Source: Acidithiobacillus thiooxidans ATCC 19377 (GTDB lineage Bacteria; Pseudomonadota; Gammaproteobacteria; Acidithiobacillales; Acidithiobacillaceae). Taken from it: 64,000 nucleotides of DNA. Each line of letters starts with the position of its first letter. The stretch's first letter is position 1. Position numbers and translations under genes: made by a program. Under the pieces are notes generated by a model. It searched no databases and was not told the origin of the DNA. It was given only the letters and a program-made list of their open reading frames with translations. Where the stretch lies: the NCBI RefSeq assembly GCF_009662475.1, contig NZ_CP045571.1, positions 3,346,501 to 3,410,500 on the forward strand, written 5' to 3'. Positions 35,445-43,532 of the stretch are shown one piece after another.

Positions 35445-36446
35445 ATGAAACAATTGGTCAATGCTCCGGATCAGGTTGTCACGGAAGCTTTGCAGGGCAT
35501 GGCCCTGGCTTATCCTGACCTGATCCGTGTCCATGAAAACCCGCATTACATTGTACGCGCCGATGCGCCCAAAAATGGTAAGGTCGCCCTGGTTTCCGGG
35601 GGTGGATCAGGACATGAGCCCATGCATGGCGGTTTTGTGGGTCTGGGTATGCTCGATGCCGCCTGTCCTGGCGCGGTATTCACCAGCCCAACCCCTGACC
35701 AGATTCAGGAAGCCTCTGCTGCTGTACATGCTGGCAAAGGCATTTTGCACATCGTCAAAAATTACACTGGTGATGTTCTGAACTTTCAGATGGCTGCGGA
35801 ACTGCTGCAGAGCGATGGGATAGAGGTGCGCACCGTCATTATGGACGATGATGTGGCTGTTAAAGACTCTTTATATACAGCCGGAAGGCGCGGAGTCGGG
35901 GCCACGGTGCTTGCCGAAAAAATCTGTGGGGGCGCTGCCGAGGCCGGCGCCAGCCTGGATGAAGTCGCCGCATTGTGCAGTTCAGTCAATGCTTCTGCCC
36001 GTTCCATGGGTCTGGCTTTAGGCCCCTGTACCAACCCGGAAACGGGTCAAGCCAGCTTTACCTTGGGTGAAAACGAAATTGAATTTGGTATTGGTATTCA
36101 TGGGGAGCCCGGGCGGCAGCGTATTCCACTGCAATCTGCAGATACTTTGACGGAAATGCTGATGATACCCATTCTCGAGGACTTACCTTTCAAAAAAGGC
36201 GATGAGATCCTGTTATTTGTCAACGGTCTCGGCGCTACTCCTTTGTTGGAACAGTATATTGTTTATCGCGCCGCTGAAACAGTTGCAAAAAAACACGGCC
36301 TCAAAGTGTCCAGGCGCCTAGTCGGTGCCTACATGACCAGCCTGGATATGGCTGGCATTTCCATCACCTTGTTGCGTCTTGACGAAACCATGCGTCAGTA
36401 CTGGGACGCCCCGGTTCGCAGCCCGGCGCTGCGCTGGGGTTTATAA
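35445..36446 (+). CDS. dhaK: Dihydroxyacetone kinase subunit DhaK
   Basis: 333-residue substrate-binding subunit of the phosphoenolpyruvate-dependent dihydroxyacetone kinase. The ATG at 35445 has GGGAGG upstream. Motifs are [35 protein letters not shown] and the His of the HGEPGRQR region, the residue that binds dihydroxyacetone covalently in this family. It acts with DhaL (ADP-bound) and DhaM (phosphoryl donor) encoded next. Produces dihydroxyacetone phosphate, the same product as GlpD. Confidence 0.94.
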   Translation: MKQLVNAPDQVVTEALQGMALAYPDLIRVHENPHYIVRADAPKNGKVALVSGGGSGHEPMHGGFVGLGMLDAACPGAVFTSPTPDQIQEASAAVHAGKGILHIVKNYTGDVLNFQMAAELLQSDGIEVRTVIMDDDVAVKDSLYTAGRRGVGATVLAEKICGGAAEAGASLDEVAALCSSVNASARSMGLALGPCTNPETGQASFTLGENEIEFGIGIHGEPGRQRIPLQSADTLTEMLMIPILEDLPFKKGDEILLFVNGLGATPLLEQYIVYRAAETVAKKHGLKVSRRLVGAYMTSLDMAGISITLLRLDETMRQYWDAPVRSPALRWGL

Positions 36447-36461
36447 AGCAGGAGCCTCAAT

Positions 36462-37061
36462 ATGGAATATAGCCTCAATGCACTGAATCAGTGGATTGTC
36501 TGCGCAGAGCATCAATTCAAGACGCAACTTGCCGAGCTCAATGCGCTGGACGCAGCCATTGGTGACGGTGATCACGGCAGCAATCTTGCCCGTGGCTTTG
36601 CCAAGGTCGTCGAAAAGTTGCAGGCAGAGAAGCCAGCAACCCCCGCAGCTTTGTTGAAACTGGTAGGCATGACCCTGATCAGTTCCGTGGGGGGTGCGTC
36701 GGGGCCGCTGTATGGAACCTTTTTCCTCGAAGCCGCCAAAGTCGCCGGAGACCAGCTTCAACTGGACGATGCCGGGCTGGCTCTTTGTCTGCAGGCCGGA
36801 CTGGCTGGCATCCAGAGACTCGGCAAGGCCGAACCGGGAGACAAAACCATGGTCGATGCCCTCAGTCCCGCCGTCAGCGCCCTGAACCACCAGGCCGGAT
36901 TGGAAATGGCTGCACAAAAAGCCCGGGAAGGTCGGGATGCAACGATTCCCATGATCGCCCACAAAGGCCGGGCCAGCTATCTGGGCGAACGCGCCATCGG
37001 CCATGCCGACCCGGGAGCCACGTCTGCGAGCCTGCTTTTTGACTGTCTGGCAAAGCTCTAA
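36462..37061 (+). CDS. dhaL: Dihydroxyacetone kinase subunit DhaL
   Basis: 199-residue ADP-binding subunit. The metal/nucleotide motif AAIGDGDHGSNLARGF and the SSVGGASGPLYGTFFLEAAK loop are complete, as is the C-terminal GRASYLGERAIGHADPGATS. AGGAG lies before the ATG. It begins 15 bases after dhaK and ends 6 bases before dhaM, a compact operon. Confidence 0.95.
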   Translation: MEYSLNALNQWIVCAEHQFKTQLAELNALDAAIGDGDHGSNLARGFAKVVEKLQAEKPATPAALLKLVGMTLISSVGGASGPLYGTFFLEAAKVAGDQLQLDDAGLALCLQAGLAGIQRLGKAEPGDKTMVDALSPAVSALNHQAGLEMAAQKAREGRDATIPMIAHKGRASYLGERAIGHADPGATSASLLFDCLAKL

Positions 37062-37067
37062 GCCGCC

Positions 37068-39407
37068 ATGAGCACTGCCGAATCCAGAATGAATACCGTC
37101 GGCCTTGTTCTGGTTTCGCACAGTCGTGCCCTGGCCATGGCCACAGAAACCCTCATTCGTCAGGTCACCGGTTCCAACGTACGGATGGCCATTGCAGCAG
37201 GGGCGGGTGATGAGGGAGCAGATCTGGGCACAGATGCTTTGCAGATTCTGGCCGCCATTGAATCGCTGGATGATCCCATGGGAACCCTGGTACTCATGGA
37301 CATGGGTAGTGCGCTGTTGAGTACAGAAACCGCCTTGGGACTCCTGTCAGAACCGGTCAGGGCGCGGGTCCTGATGAGTAGCGGCCCCTTTGTGGAGGGC
37401 GCCATGGCCGCTGCCATGGCCGCCAGCGGCGGCGCCGCTCTGTCCGAGGTGCGTCAGGAAGCCGAAAACGGGCTGCGCATGAAACAACAACAATTGGCTC
37501 CCGATAACGCAACGGCCAAAGAAAATCCGCAAATACCAGCTGACTCGCCGGAACATCAGCTCAGTTTGTACTTGGCAGATCCCGCTGGCTTGCATCTGCG
37601 CCCGGCAGCCGCATTGGCAAAACTCGCCCTCGCCCGCAGCACGCCGAGCTTCATAGCAGCAGCAAAACACCCGGATAATCGGGTTTCCGCTTCCAGTCTG
37701 ACCGCCATTCTGGGACTGGACCTGCGCCAGGGAGATGAAATTCATCTCCAGACTTCAGGGCCGGATGCCGATGCATTCCTGGACAGGGCAGCAGCCTGCC
37801 TGCAGGAAGATCAGCATCCTCCTGCAAAAATGCCAGTCCCTGTTGAAAATGAAGCCACAAAGCACTCTCAGGGGGCGGCTCCCGGCTTCGCCCAAGGACC
37901 CCTCATCATCCATGATGAGCTCCTGACGACAGTTCCCCGGTCCTATTGCGATGACTGTGCAGAAGCCCTTCACACATTTCTTGAGGCCGTCGCTGAAGTG
38001 CGGCGACAACTCAGCGATCACCCTATTTTGGAGGCTCAAAATGTGCTCTTGAGTGATCCTGCTCTGCTGAAAAAAACCACCACCCTGATCCAGAACGAGC
38101 ATCTGGATGCCGCCTCTGCCTGGGCACAAAGTATTTCGCAGGCCGCTTCCCAAATCGACGCCCTCAGCGACCCCATACTCCGCGCCCGGTCTGCAGATTT
38201 ACGGGATTTGGGTAATCGGGTTCTCCAGGCCTTGGGAGTGACCGCAGATTTGCAGCCCTGGCAGGGGCCACCCGCTATTTTATTGGTCAATGAACTACTT
38301 CCTTCCGTAGCCTTACGCTTCGACCCCGAACAGGTTCTTGGCGTGATAGATCGACATGGCAGCGCAAACTCGCATGCCGCCATTCTCTTGCGTGGCTCTG
38401 GTATTCCCTACGTCATCAACGCGGACCCCGTTATTTTTGCGAACACTCAATATGTAGCCATGGATGGAAAAACTGGCGAATTATGGCCCGACCCCGACGC
38501 CCGGATTCTCGAAACCTTGCATGATCGGGAACAAATGCATCAGGACCAGAATTCAGCGGGTTCTTACGGCCAAATCACCCTGAGCGATGGCAGCACGCTG
38601 GAGCTTTGGGCAAACGTGGCCAGCACTGCGGAAGCAGCTGCGGCCAGGCGCCTTGGTGCTACGGGTATTGGTTTGCTGCGTACCGAGTTCTTTTTTCTCG
38701 ATCAGCAAACACTTCCAGATGAAGAAAGCCAGTGTCAGTTCCTGCGACAGGTCATGGCCCCCATGCAGGGTCTGCCTATTGTGGTGCGAGCGCTCGATGC
38801 CGGAGCGGATAAGCCATTGACCTTTATGGCCTTGGGTGCCGAAGCCAATCCCGCCCTCGGCAGACGAGGATTGCGCGCTCTGCTCGCGTATCCCGACATT
38901 TTTGCCCTGCAACTGCGGGCCATGCTGCGTGCCGGCCGGGATCACGATCTCCGTATCATGCTGCCTATGGTCACCAACCCTGAAGAATTACGCAGTGCCC
39001 GAATGATTCTGGAGCAGGCGCATCAGCAACTGGAGGCTGCAGGTCTGGCGCATCGCTGGCCCGTGCCGCTCGGGATCATGGCAGAAGTTCCGGCGGTCGC
39101 GCTGTGCATGAAGCAGTTCAATGGTCTGTCGGATTTTGTGTCCATTGGCAGTAATGATCTTACTCAATACACACTGGCCAGCGATCGCAGTAATGCATTA
39201 CTTCAGACCTTGGGTAATGCCGCACACCCGGCGGTCCTTGAGTTATGCCGGAAAATGGTCCAGGACAGTCATGCCCCGGTTTCGATTTGCGGAGAAGCCG
39301 CCGGGGATCCACAAATTGCCCCTTTGCTGGTGGATTGCGGCATCCGCCGCTTGTCGATGGCGCCGCTGCGACTCAGTAACGTGTACAAGCGCGTCTCTGG
39401 CACTTAA
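37068..39407 (+). CDS. dhaM: DhaM phosphotransferase with HPr and full-length Enzyme I domains
   Basis: 779-residue multidomain phosphoryl donor. An EIIA-Man-like DhaM domain (about 8-135, active His in LVSHSRALA) is followed by an HPr domain (about 160-245, active His in AGLHLRPAAALAK). A complete Enzyme I runs from about 275: swivel His in SANSHAAIL, then GIGLLRTEFFFL, ALDAGADKPLTF and IGSNDLTQYTLASDR. E. coli DhaM (about 470 residues) has only an EI fragment. This version carries a whole EI, so it could take phosphate from phosphoenolpyruvate without separate PTS proteins. Start at 37068; an internal ATG at 37089 is possible. Its stop codon overlaps the convergent stop at 39404. Confidence 0.92.
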   Translation: MSTAESRMNTVGLVLVSHSRALAMATETLIRQVTGSNVRMAIAAGAGDEGADLGTDALQILAAIESLDDPMGTLVLMDMGSALLSTETALGLLSEPVRARVLMSSGPFVEGAMAAAMAASGGAALSEVRQEAENGLRMKQQQLAPDNATAKENPQIPADSPEHQLSLYLADPAGLHLRPAAALAKLALARSTPSFIAAAKHPDNRVSASSLTAILGLDLRQGDEIHLQTSGPDADAFLDRAAACLQEDQHPPAKMPVPVENEATKHSQGAAPGFAQGPLIIHDELLTTVPRSYCDDCAEALHTFLEAVAEVRRQLSDHPILEAQNVLLSDPALLKKTTTLIQNEHLDAASAWAQSISQAASQIDALSDPILRARSADLRDLGNRVLQALGVTADLQPWQGPPAILLVNELLPSVALRFDPEQVLGVIDRHGSANSHAAILLRGSGIPYVINADPVIFANTQYVAMDGKTGELWPDPDARILETLHDREQMHQDQNSAGSYGQITLSDGSTLELWANVASTAEAAAARRLGATGIGLLRTEFFFLDQQTLPDEESQCQFLRQVMAPMQGLPIVVRALDAGADKPLTFMALGAEANPALGRRGLRALLAYPDIFALQLRAMLRAGRDHDLRIMLPMVTNPEELRSARMILEQAHQQLEAAGLAHRWPVPLGIMAEVPAVALCMKQFNGLSDFVSIGSNDLTQYTLASDRSNALLQTLGNAAHPAVLELCRKMVQDSHAPVSICGEAAGDPQIAPLLVDCGIRRLSMAPLRLSNVYKRVSGT

Positions 39408-42076
39408 TGCTGAGTACCATGGCTACAACTCAACGCACTCTCTTCGTCATAGACCAGATTACGCAACTCCTTAATCATTTTGTTGTTTTCACATTCAAGA
39501 ACGGAGCCCAGATAAAGAGCATTGGCTACATCTCCGTTATCCAGCGCCAGTTTTGCCTGGCGTGCCAGATGATGTATTTTTTCATGGCGCTGCAAAATCT
39601 GTAAAAACTCGGACTGTTCGCCAAAACGCAGAGATCCGTCCCCCTTAAGCCAGCGACCCAGATGGCATTTTTCTTCGGCATCCTGTTCCAATACATGTTG
39701 CGGGATGGATTTTTGCTCGCGCATGGCCAGCAGAAAATTCTCGGTCCGTTGTCCATGACCTTCCAGCAAAGTCGGCAAAATATCAATGGAAGCATGGCTG
39801 AGCACACTCAAATTCAGATTCTTGAACTGCCGCAACCAGAGGGGAATATCTTCTCCGGGCATGGGCTTGGCAAACAAATATCCCTGCAAGTGACCGCAAC
39901 CCATTTTCGCCAATAATTTAGCATGGGCTTCTGTTTCCACCCCTTCCGCTATCACATCCAGACCCAACATACGACTGGCAGTAATAACGGCTGCTACAAT
40001 AGCCAGGTCCTTGGGGTCGTTGATCATGTCGCGGACAAAGCTTTGATCCAGCTTGACGGACTGGGCGGGGAGCTGCTGAAGATAGGTCAATGAAGCGTTC
40101 CCCGTTCCAAAGTCATCCAGCGCCACCCGTACTCCCAGATCATTGCAGGCAGCCAGACGCTCCTGAGCATGCAGCAGATCGTTCAGTGGTGCCGATTCGG
40201 TAATTTCGATTTCGATCTGCTCAGCAGGTAAATCGGGATATTTTCGTAGAGCTTTTTCCAGATCGTCCAGGAAACGTGCATCCAGTAAATGATGGGCACT
40301 GATATTAACGGAAACGCGCAAGGCAAGTCCTTGTTGCTGCCAGATTTGCCCTTGCCGAAAGGCAGCATCCATCACAAAAATACCCACATCCCGGGCATAG
40401 CGATGATGATCCAGACCGGCCCAGAAAGCTGCGGGACCCAGCAAACCCCGTTCAGGATCAAGAATCCGAAGTAAAGACTCAACCCCCGATACGCCACCAA
40501 AACTGTTGACGATTGGCTGGTAATACAACAGCAACTGATGATTTTTAAGTCCCCTTTCGAGCAGCAGTCGCATATTGGCCGCATTTTGTGCGGCCTCATC
40601 CAGAGTCAGACTATACAGGCTGAGCTGATCCCCTCCCTGTTTTTTTGCCGCATATAATGCCATATCTGCATGCGCCAGAAGGGTTTCTACGGATACTTCA
40701 TCCAGAGGATATAACGTCACGCCCAGACTGGCACTCACATGAATCCACTCGCCATCGATTTCCACGGGCGTACGCACGGTTTCCAAAATCCGGCCACAAA
40801 TGAAGTCCAGGTCGTCTATGGAACTCAGCGACGGAAAAAGCAGCCCGAATTCGTCCCCTCCCAACCTTCCCAAGGTATCGCCAGAACGCAAACATTGCCG
40901 AATCCGCTGGGTGACAGAAAGCAGCAAACGATCACCGGCACCATGTCCAAAACGGTCATTAACCGGCTTGAAACCATCCAGATCCAGCAGCACCACCCCC
41001 AGTAAAGTCTCCTCTCGACTGGCCTGCCGGCGGGCGATTTCCAGGCGATCCATAAATAAAAGGCGGTTGGGTATCTGAGTCAAGGGATCCCGGAGCATGC
41101 GATTACGTAATTGCAAAACGATCTCGCCGAGATGGGCAAACGCCTCAAAATAATCTGACCCGATTCTGTTGAAATATCCTTTTGCCCGAGCGCCAATAAA
41201 ACCTAAACCTTGCAAGTCACCCGACGAAAAGGGCAGAAACACCATCTCCTGAACGCGGGGTCGCAATTTCCGGATCCACTCCGGTGCTGCAGGATCATCA
41301 CTTGAGTAAACCAGGACCTGGTTTTGTTGCAAGGCCTGCCAACAGGGATCTTCTGCAGAATAAGGGAGATAGGGCATGGACAAGCGCAAACCGGCCGAAG
41401 CTTCCAGAGTCAATAGATCATTGACTCTACTGGAGCACAGAAAATAGCCAGCCAGGGTGATATAACGACTTTTACGCGGCAAGCGCTCACATAACACCTG
41501 TAAAAGACTGGTGTTATCCGTATCTTTTTCAATACGGGTGCTTGCCAGGGTATCGAGCAATACATCAAAAACGGCGCTTCGCTTACCATCCGTTTCCCGC
41601 GCTGCCCGGGCGTAGCCGCTTAACTGACTCATCAAGTCACCCATCAGCAGGCTGATGAGAATTTGTCCCAGACGCGAATGGTGTTCGGTTGGGACGTGCT
41701 TTTCCAAAATCGGCTGCCAATGCCGCCAGTAGATGGTGTAGCCACCGGCCAGCCAGGCAGGATCAATGCCTAAATGGTGATGCTTGGCACCCAGTTGCTG
41801 CATGGCAATCTGCCAGGATGGGTTCAGTTGGTTGTTCAGAAGACCATATCCATGCTCTGCCTGACGCTGAACCAGGGCTTCAATTTGTGCTTCTGAAAAG
41901 TTTCTGAAAGCTGCGGCGGTAGCCGGATGTGAAAACAGATAGTTATAAAAATCCCGGGCCAGCTGTTCTGCACTTTGGGCAAATAAACCCCAATACTGGT
42001 CTAGTAAAGTGAAATCTTCACTATCCAGTCCCAAAAAACTGACCAGACTATCTGGCCTTTTAAGGGAGCTATTCAT
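39404..42076 (-). CDS. Globin-coupled GGDEF-EAL cyclic-di-GMP protein with C-terminal CZB-like domain
   Basis: About 890 residues from the ATG at 42076. Residues 1-165 form a globin-coupled sensor; KHHHLGIDPAWLAGGY matches the family's proximal-His region (His99), implying heme and gas sensing. A GAF-like segment (about 185-320) follows. A GGDEF domain has GGDEF intact near 406-410 and an RSGD inhibitory I-site. An EAL domain reads ESL at the signature but keeps VNIS, DDFGTG, EGVET and the QGYLFAKPMP end. About 100 C-terminal residues show the zinc-binding CZB pattern (His, C-x-L-G-x-W, H-x3-H). It could both make and break cyclic-di-GMP. The start overlaps the small upstream gene. Confidence 0.88.
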   Translation of the reverse strand: MNSSLKRPDSLVSFLGLDSEDFTLLDQYWGLFAQSAEQLARDFYNYLFSHPATAAAFRNFSEAQIEALVQRQAEHGYGLLNNQLNPSWQIAMQQLGAKHHHLGIDPAWLAGGYTIYWRHWQPILEKHVPTEHHSRLGQILISLLMGDLMSQLSGYARAARETDGKRSAVFDVLLDTLASTRIEKDTDNTSLLQVLCERLPRKSRYITLAGYFLCSSRVNDLLTLEASAGLRLSMPYLPYSAEDPCWQALQQNQVLVYSSDDPAAPEWIRKLRPRVQEMVFLPFSSGDLQGLGFIGARAKGYFNRIGSDYFEAFAHLGEIVLQLRNRMLRDPLTQIPNRLLFMDRLEIARRQASREETLLGVVLLDLDGFKPVNDRFGHGAGDRLLLSVTQRIRQCLRSGDTLGRLGGDEFGLLFPSLSSIDDLDFICGRILETVRTPVEIDGEWIHVSASLGVTLYPLDEVSVETLLAHADMALYAAKKQGGDQLSLYSLTLDEAAQNAANMRLLLERGLKNHQLLLYYQPIVNSFGGVSGVESLLRILDPERGLLGPAAFWAGLDHHRYARDVGIFVMDAAFRQGQIWQQQGLALRVSVNISAHHLLDARFLDDLEKALRKYPDLPAEQIEIEITESAPLNDLLHAQERLAACNDLGVRVALDDFGTGNASLTYLQQLPAQSVKLDQSFVRDMINDPKDLAIVAAVITASRMLGLDVIAEGVETEAHAKLLAKMGCGHLQGYLFAKPMPGEDIPLWLRQFKNLNLSVLSHASIDILPTLLEGHGQRTENFLLAMREQKSIPQHVLEQDAEEKCHLGRWLKGDGSLRFGEQSEFLQILQRHEKIHHLARQAKLALDNGDVANALYLGSVLECENNKMIKELRNLVYDEESALSCSHGTQH

Positions 42077-42299
42077 CGCTGCAAAAAGCCGTACAACTCC
42101 CCTGTTTAGACAGAACCGCATCCAGCACCAGGCTTTCCAGTGTTTCCGTCGGGCTTACCCCATAGAAAACACTCAGCTCCTTGAGCATTACCCATGCCCA
42201 CTCTGAGAGTGCCACTTGTTTTATTACCGCCGCTTTTTGCCCGATCTGATCATTATCAGGTTTTATAGTAGACATAAATTTTACTTCAACCTCACTCAT
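42069..42299 (-). CDS. Small protein of unknown function upstream of the globin-GGDEF-EAL gene
   Basis: 76 residues; not recognised. A helix-rich central region (KQVALSEWAWVMLKELSVFYG) is followed by VSPTETLESLVLDAVLSK, which recalls ribbon-helix-helix or small regulatory proteins without a firm match. The stop codon (42069) overlaps the start of the globin-GGDEF-EAL gene at 42076, an arrangement that favours real translation and coupling. The ribosome-binding site is poor, and an internal ATG at 42275 is an alternative start. A 15-bp element shared with the pilZ gene lies 110 bases upstream. Confidence 0.55.
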   Translation of the reverse strand: MSEVEVKFMSTIKPDNDQIGQKAAVIKQVALSEWAWVMLKELSVFYGVSPTETLESLVLDAVLSKQGSCTAFCSDE

Positions 42300-42409
42300 T
42301 TATTCTGATGACTATTATATTTTCTCCAGAAAACCAGCCTGGACTTGTAACGAAAATGATACAACTTCTGGGAGGGAAGAGCAAATAGAGAACCAAGGTT
42401 TTTCTTATG

Positions 42410-42424
42410 TATCAAAAATGTAAC
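42410..42424 (-). promoter_or_regulatory. Shared 15-bp element, copy 1
   Basis: Plus-strand TATCAAAAATGTAAC; differs in one base from 43394-43408. It lies 110 bases before the start of the small gene at 42299, within the AT-rich gap 42300-42513. Its equal distance to the gene suggests a common promoter or operator; the factor is unknown. Confidence 0.4.
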
Positions 42425-42513
42425 GATAAGTAACAGCGACACATAATATCATTATTTTCTTAATAAGATATTTAAAGAATTCTCAGAAAATATTAAGCCC
42501 TCAAAATTTTTTA

Positions 42514-43284
42514 TTAAAAAATGCGTGTGTTTCTGGAATATTCCGGTCGCTTCTGAATTTCCTCGGCCTTTTTACATAAATACAAGTGCTCGGCACGTTT
42601 TTTTTGATCGCGGGTGAGAGACATCCGGATTCCGACCAAACATTGACCTGCTGGAGCCCCTTCTTCTTGAACGCGAACAACTGTAACCACCGTTTCACAG
42701 GTTCCGCAGTCCGCAATGGTAAACTCAGCAAGCACATTATCACCGGGCTTGTATGAATCTCTGGGCGCATAAAAGCTGGCACCGCTGGGACTGAAATCGT
42801 GCAGTTGTCCCACCATCTCAGCACCACCCGCCTTGCGTAAGGTAATAGCGCCTTCCAGTCGTACCCGTTTGGCTCTGCGCGAGGCTCTGCGGTAGATCAT
42901 ACGCGGCACATCAAAATAATAGCGACCTTCAAACAAGTATTTCAGATCCGAAAAAAACATAAAAATAAAGTCACCCAATTCAACAAAAATCAGGGCTTTC
43001 TTATAGTCTTCCCGAGCCAGGACACCCTTCAAGCGGAAAAGCAGACTCTCCGATTCACAGCCATCAAAATAAAAGTGTGCGCCAGAATCATTACTGTCAG
43101 CCGAAAAAATTACGGCGTCTCCCAGCCCCTCCGCAGACCGCTCAGAACAGAGCATCGCCGGAATATTTTCAAAGACAGCTTCACCAAACTCCTCCACTAG
43201 AGTTTGCTGATATTCTGCAATACTGAGCCCGCTTCTCAGCGGCAGCATCATACCCAACTCCGTATCGTCAGAAGTCAGTCCCAT
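42514..43284 (-). CDS. PilZ-domain cyclic-di-GMP receptor
   Basis: 256 residues from the ATG at 43284 (GGAGG upstream); the frame is open 17 codons further. The C-terminal PilZ domain has the ligand motifs RRAKR (R-x3-R, about 136-140) and DFSPSG (D/N-x-S-x2-G, about 163-168), both intact, so binding is expected. The N-terminal about 130 residues are of the YcgR-like kind (SGLSIAEYQQTLVEEF...IFMFFSDLKYLF) and may sit at the flagellar motor or another target. Not predicted to be secreted. A natural effector for the diguanylate cyclase encoded next to it. Confidence 0.85.
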   Translation of the reverse strand: MGLTSDDTELGMMLPLRSGLSIAEYQQTLVEEFGEAVFENIPAMLCSERSAEGLGDAVIFSADSNDSGAHFYFDGCESESLLFRLKGVLAREDYKKALIFVELGDFIFMFFSDLKYLFEGRYYFDVPRMIYRRASRRAKRVRLEGAITLRKAGGAEMVGQLHDFSPSGASFYAPRDSYKPGDNVLAEFTIADCGTCETVVTVVRVQEEGAPAGQCLVGIRMSLTRDQKKRAEHLYLCKKAEEIQKRPEYSRNTRIF

Positions 43285-43393
43285 ATACCCTCCAGAAACA
43301 AATGGATAGGCCCCATGATCCGGATGAGCAAACACCAGGGCAATCCAGAAAAATCCAATGAAAATTTACGCTTAAAAATTCTAGACACTTTCT

Positions 43394-43408
43394 TATCAAA
43401 AATGTTAC
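43394..43408 (-). promoter_or_regulatory. Shared 15-bp element, copy 2
   Basis: Plus-strand TATCAAAAATGTTAC, 14 of 15 identical to 42410-42424, and 109 bases before the pilZ gene start at 43284. Same strand, same distance from the gene. Confidence 0.4.
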
Positions 43409-43532
43409 ACCTAATGTCATAAAGGAACAAACACCCCGGCTAAAGCAACCTGTCTGGGGGTGTCCACAAGTTCCCTGGTCTGCGCTACACTGCCCCGCAA
43501 TCAACCCACCACGCTCCCGGATGGAACCCGCC

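Noticed and set aside
43431-43463. ACACCCC/GGGGTGT inverted repeat between the pilZ gene and ettA
   Set aside because: Seven base pairs across a 19-base loop with no T-tract; it may be an operator, but nothing supports a specific role.
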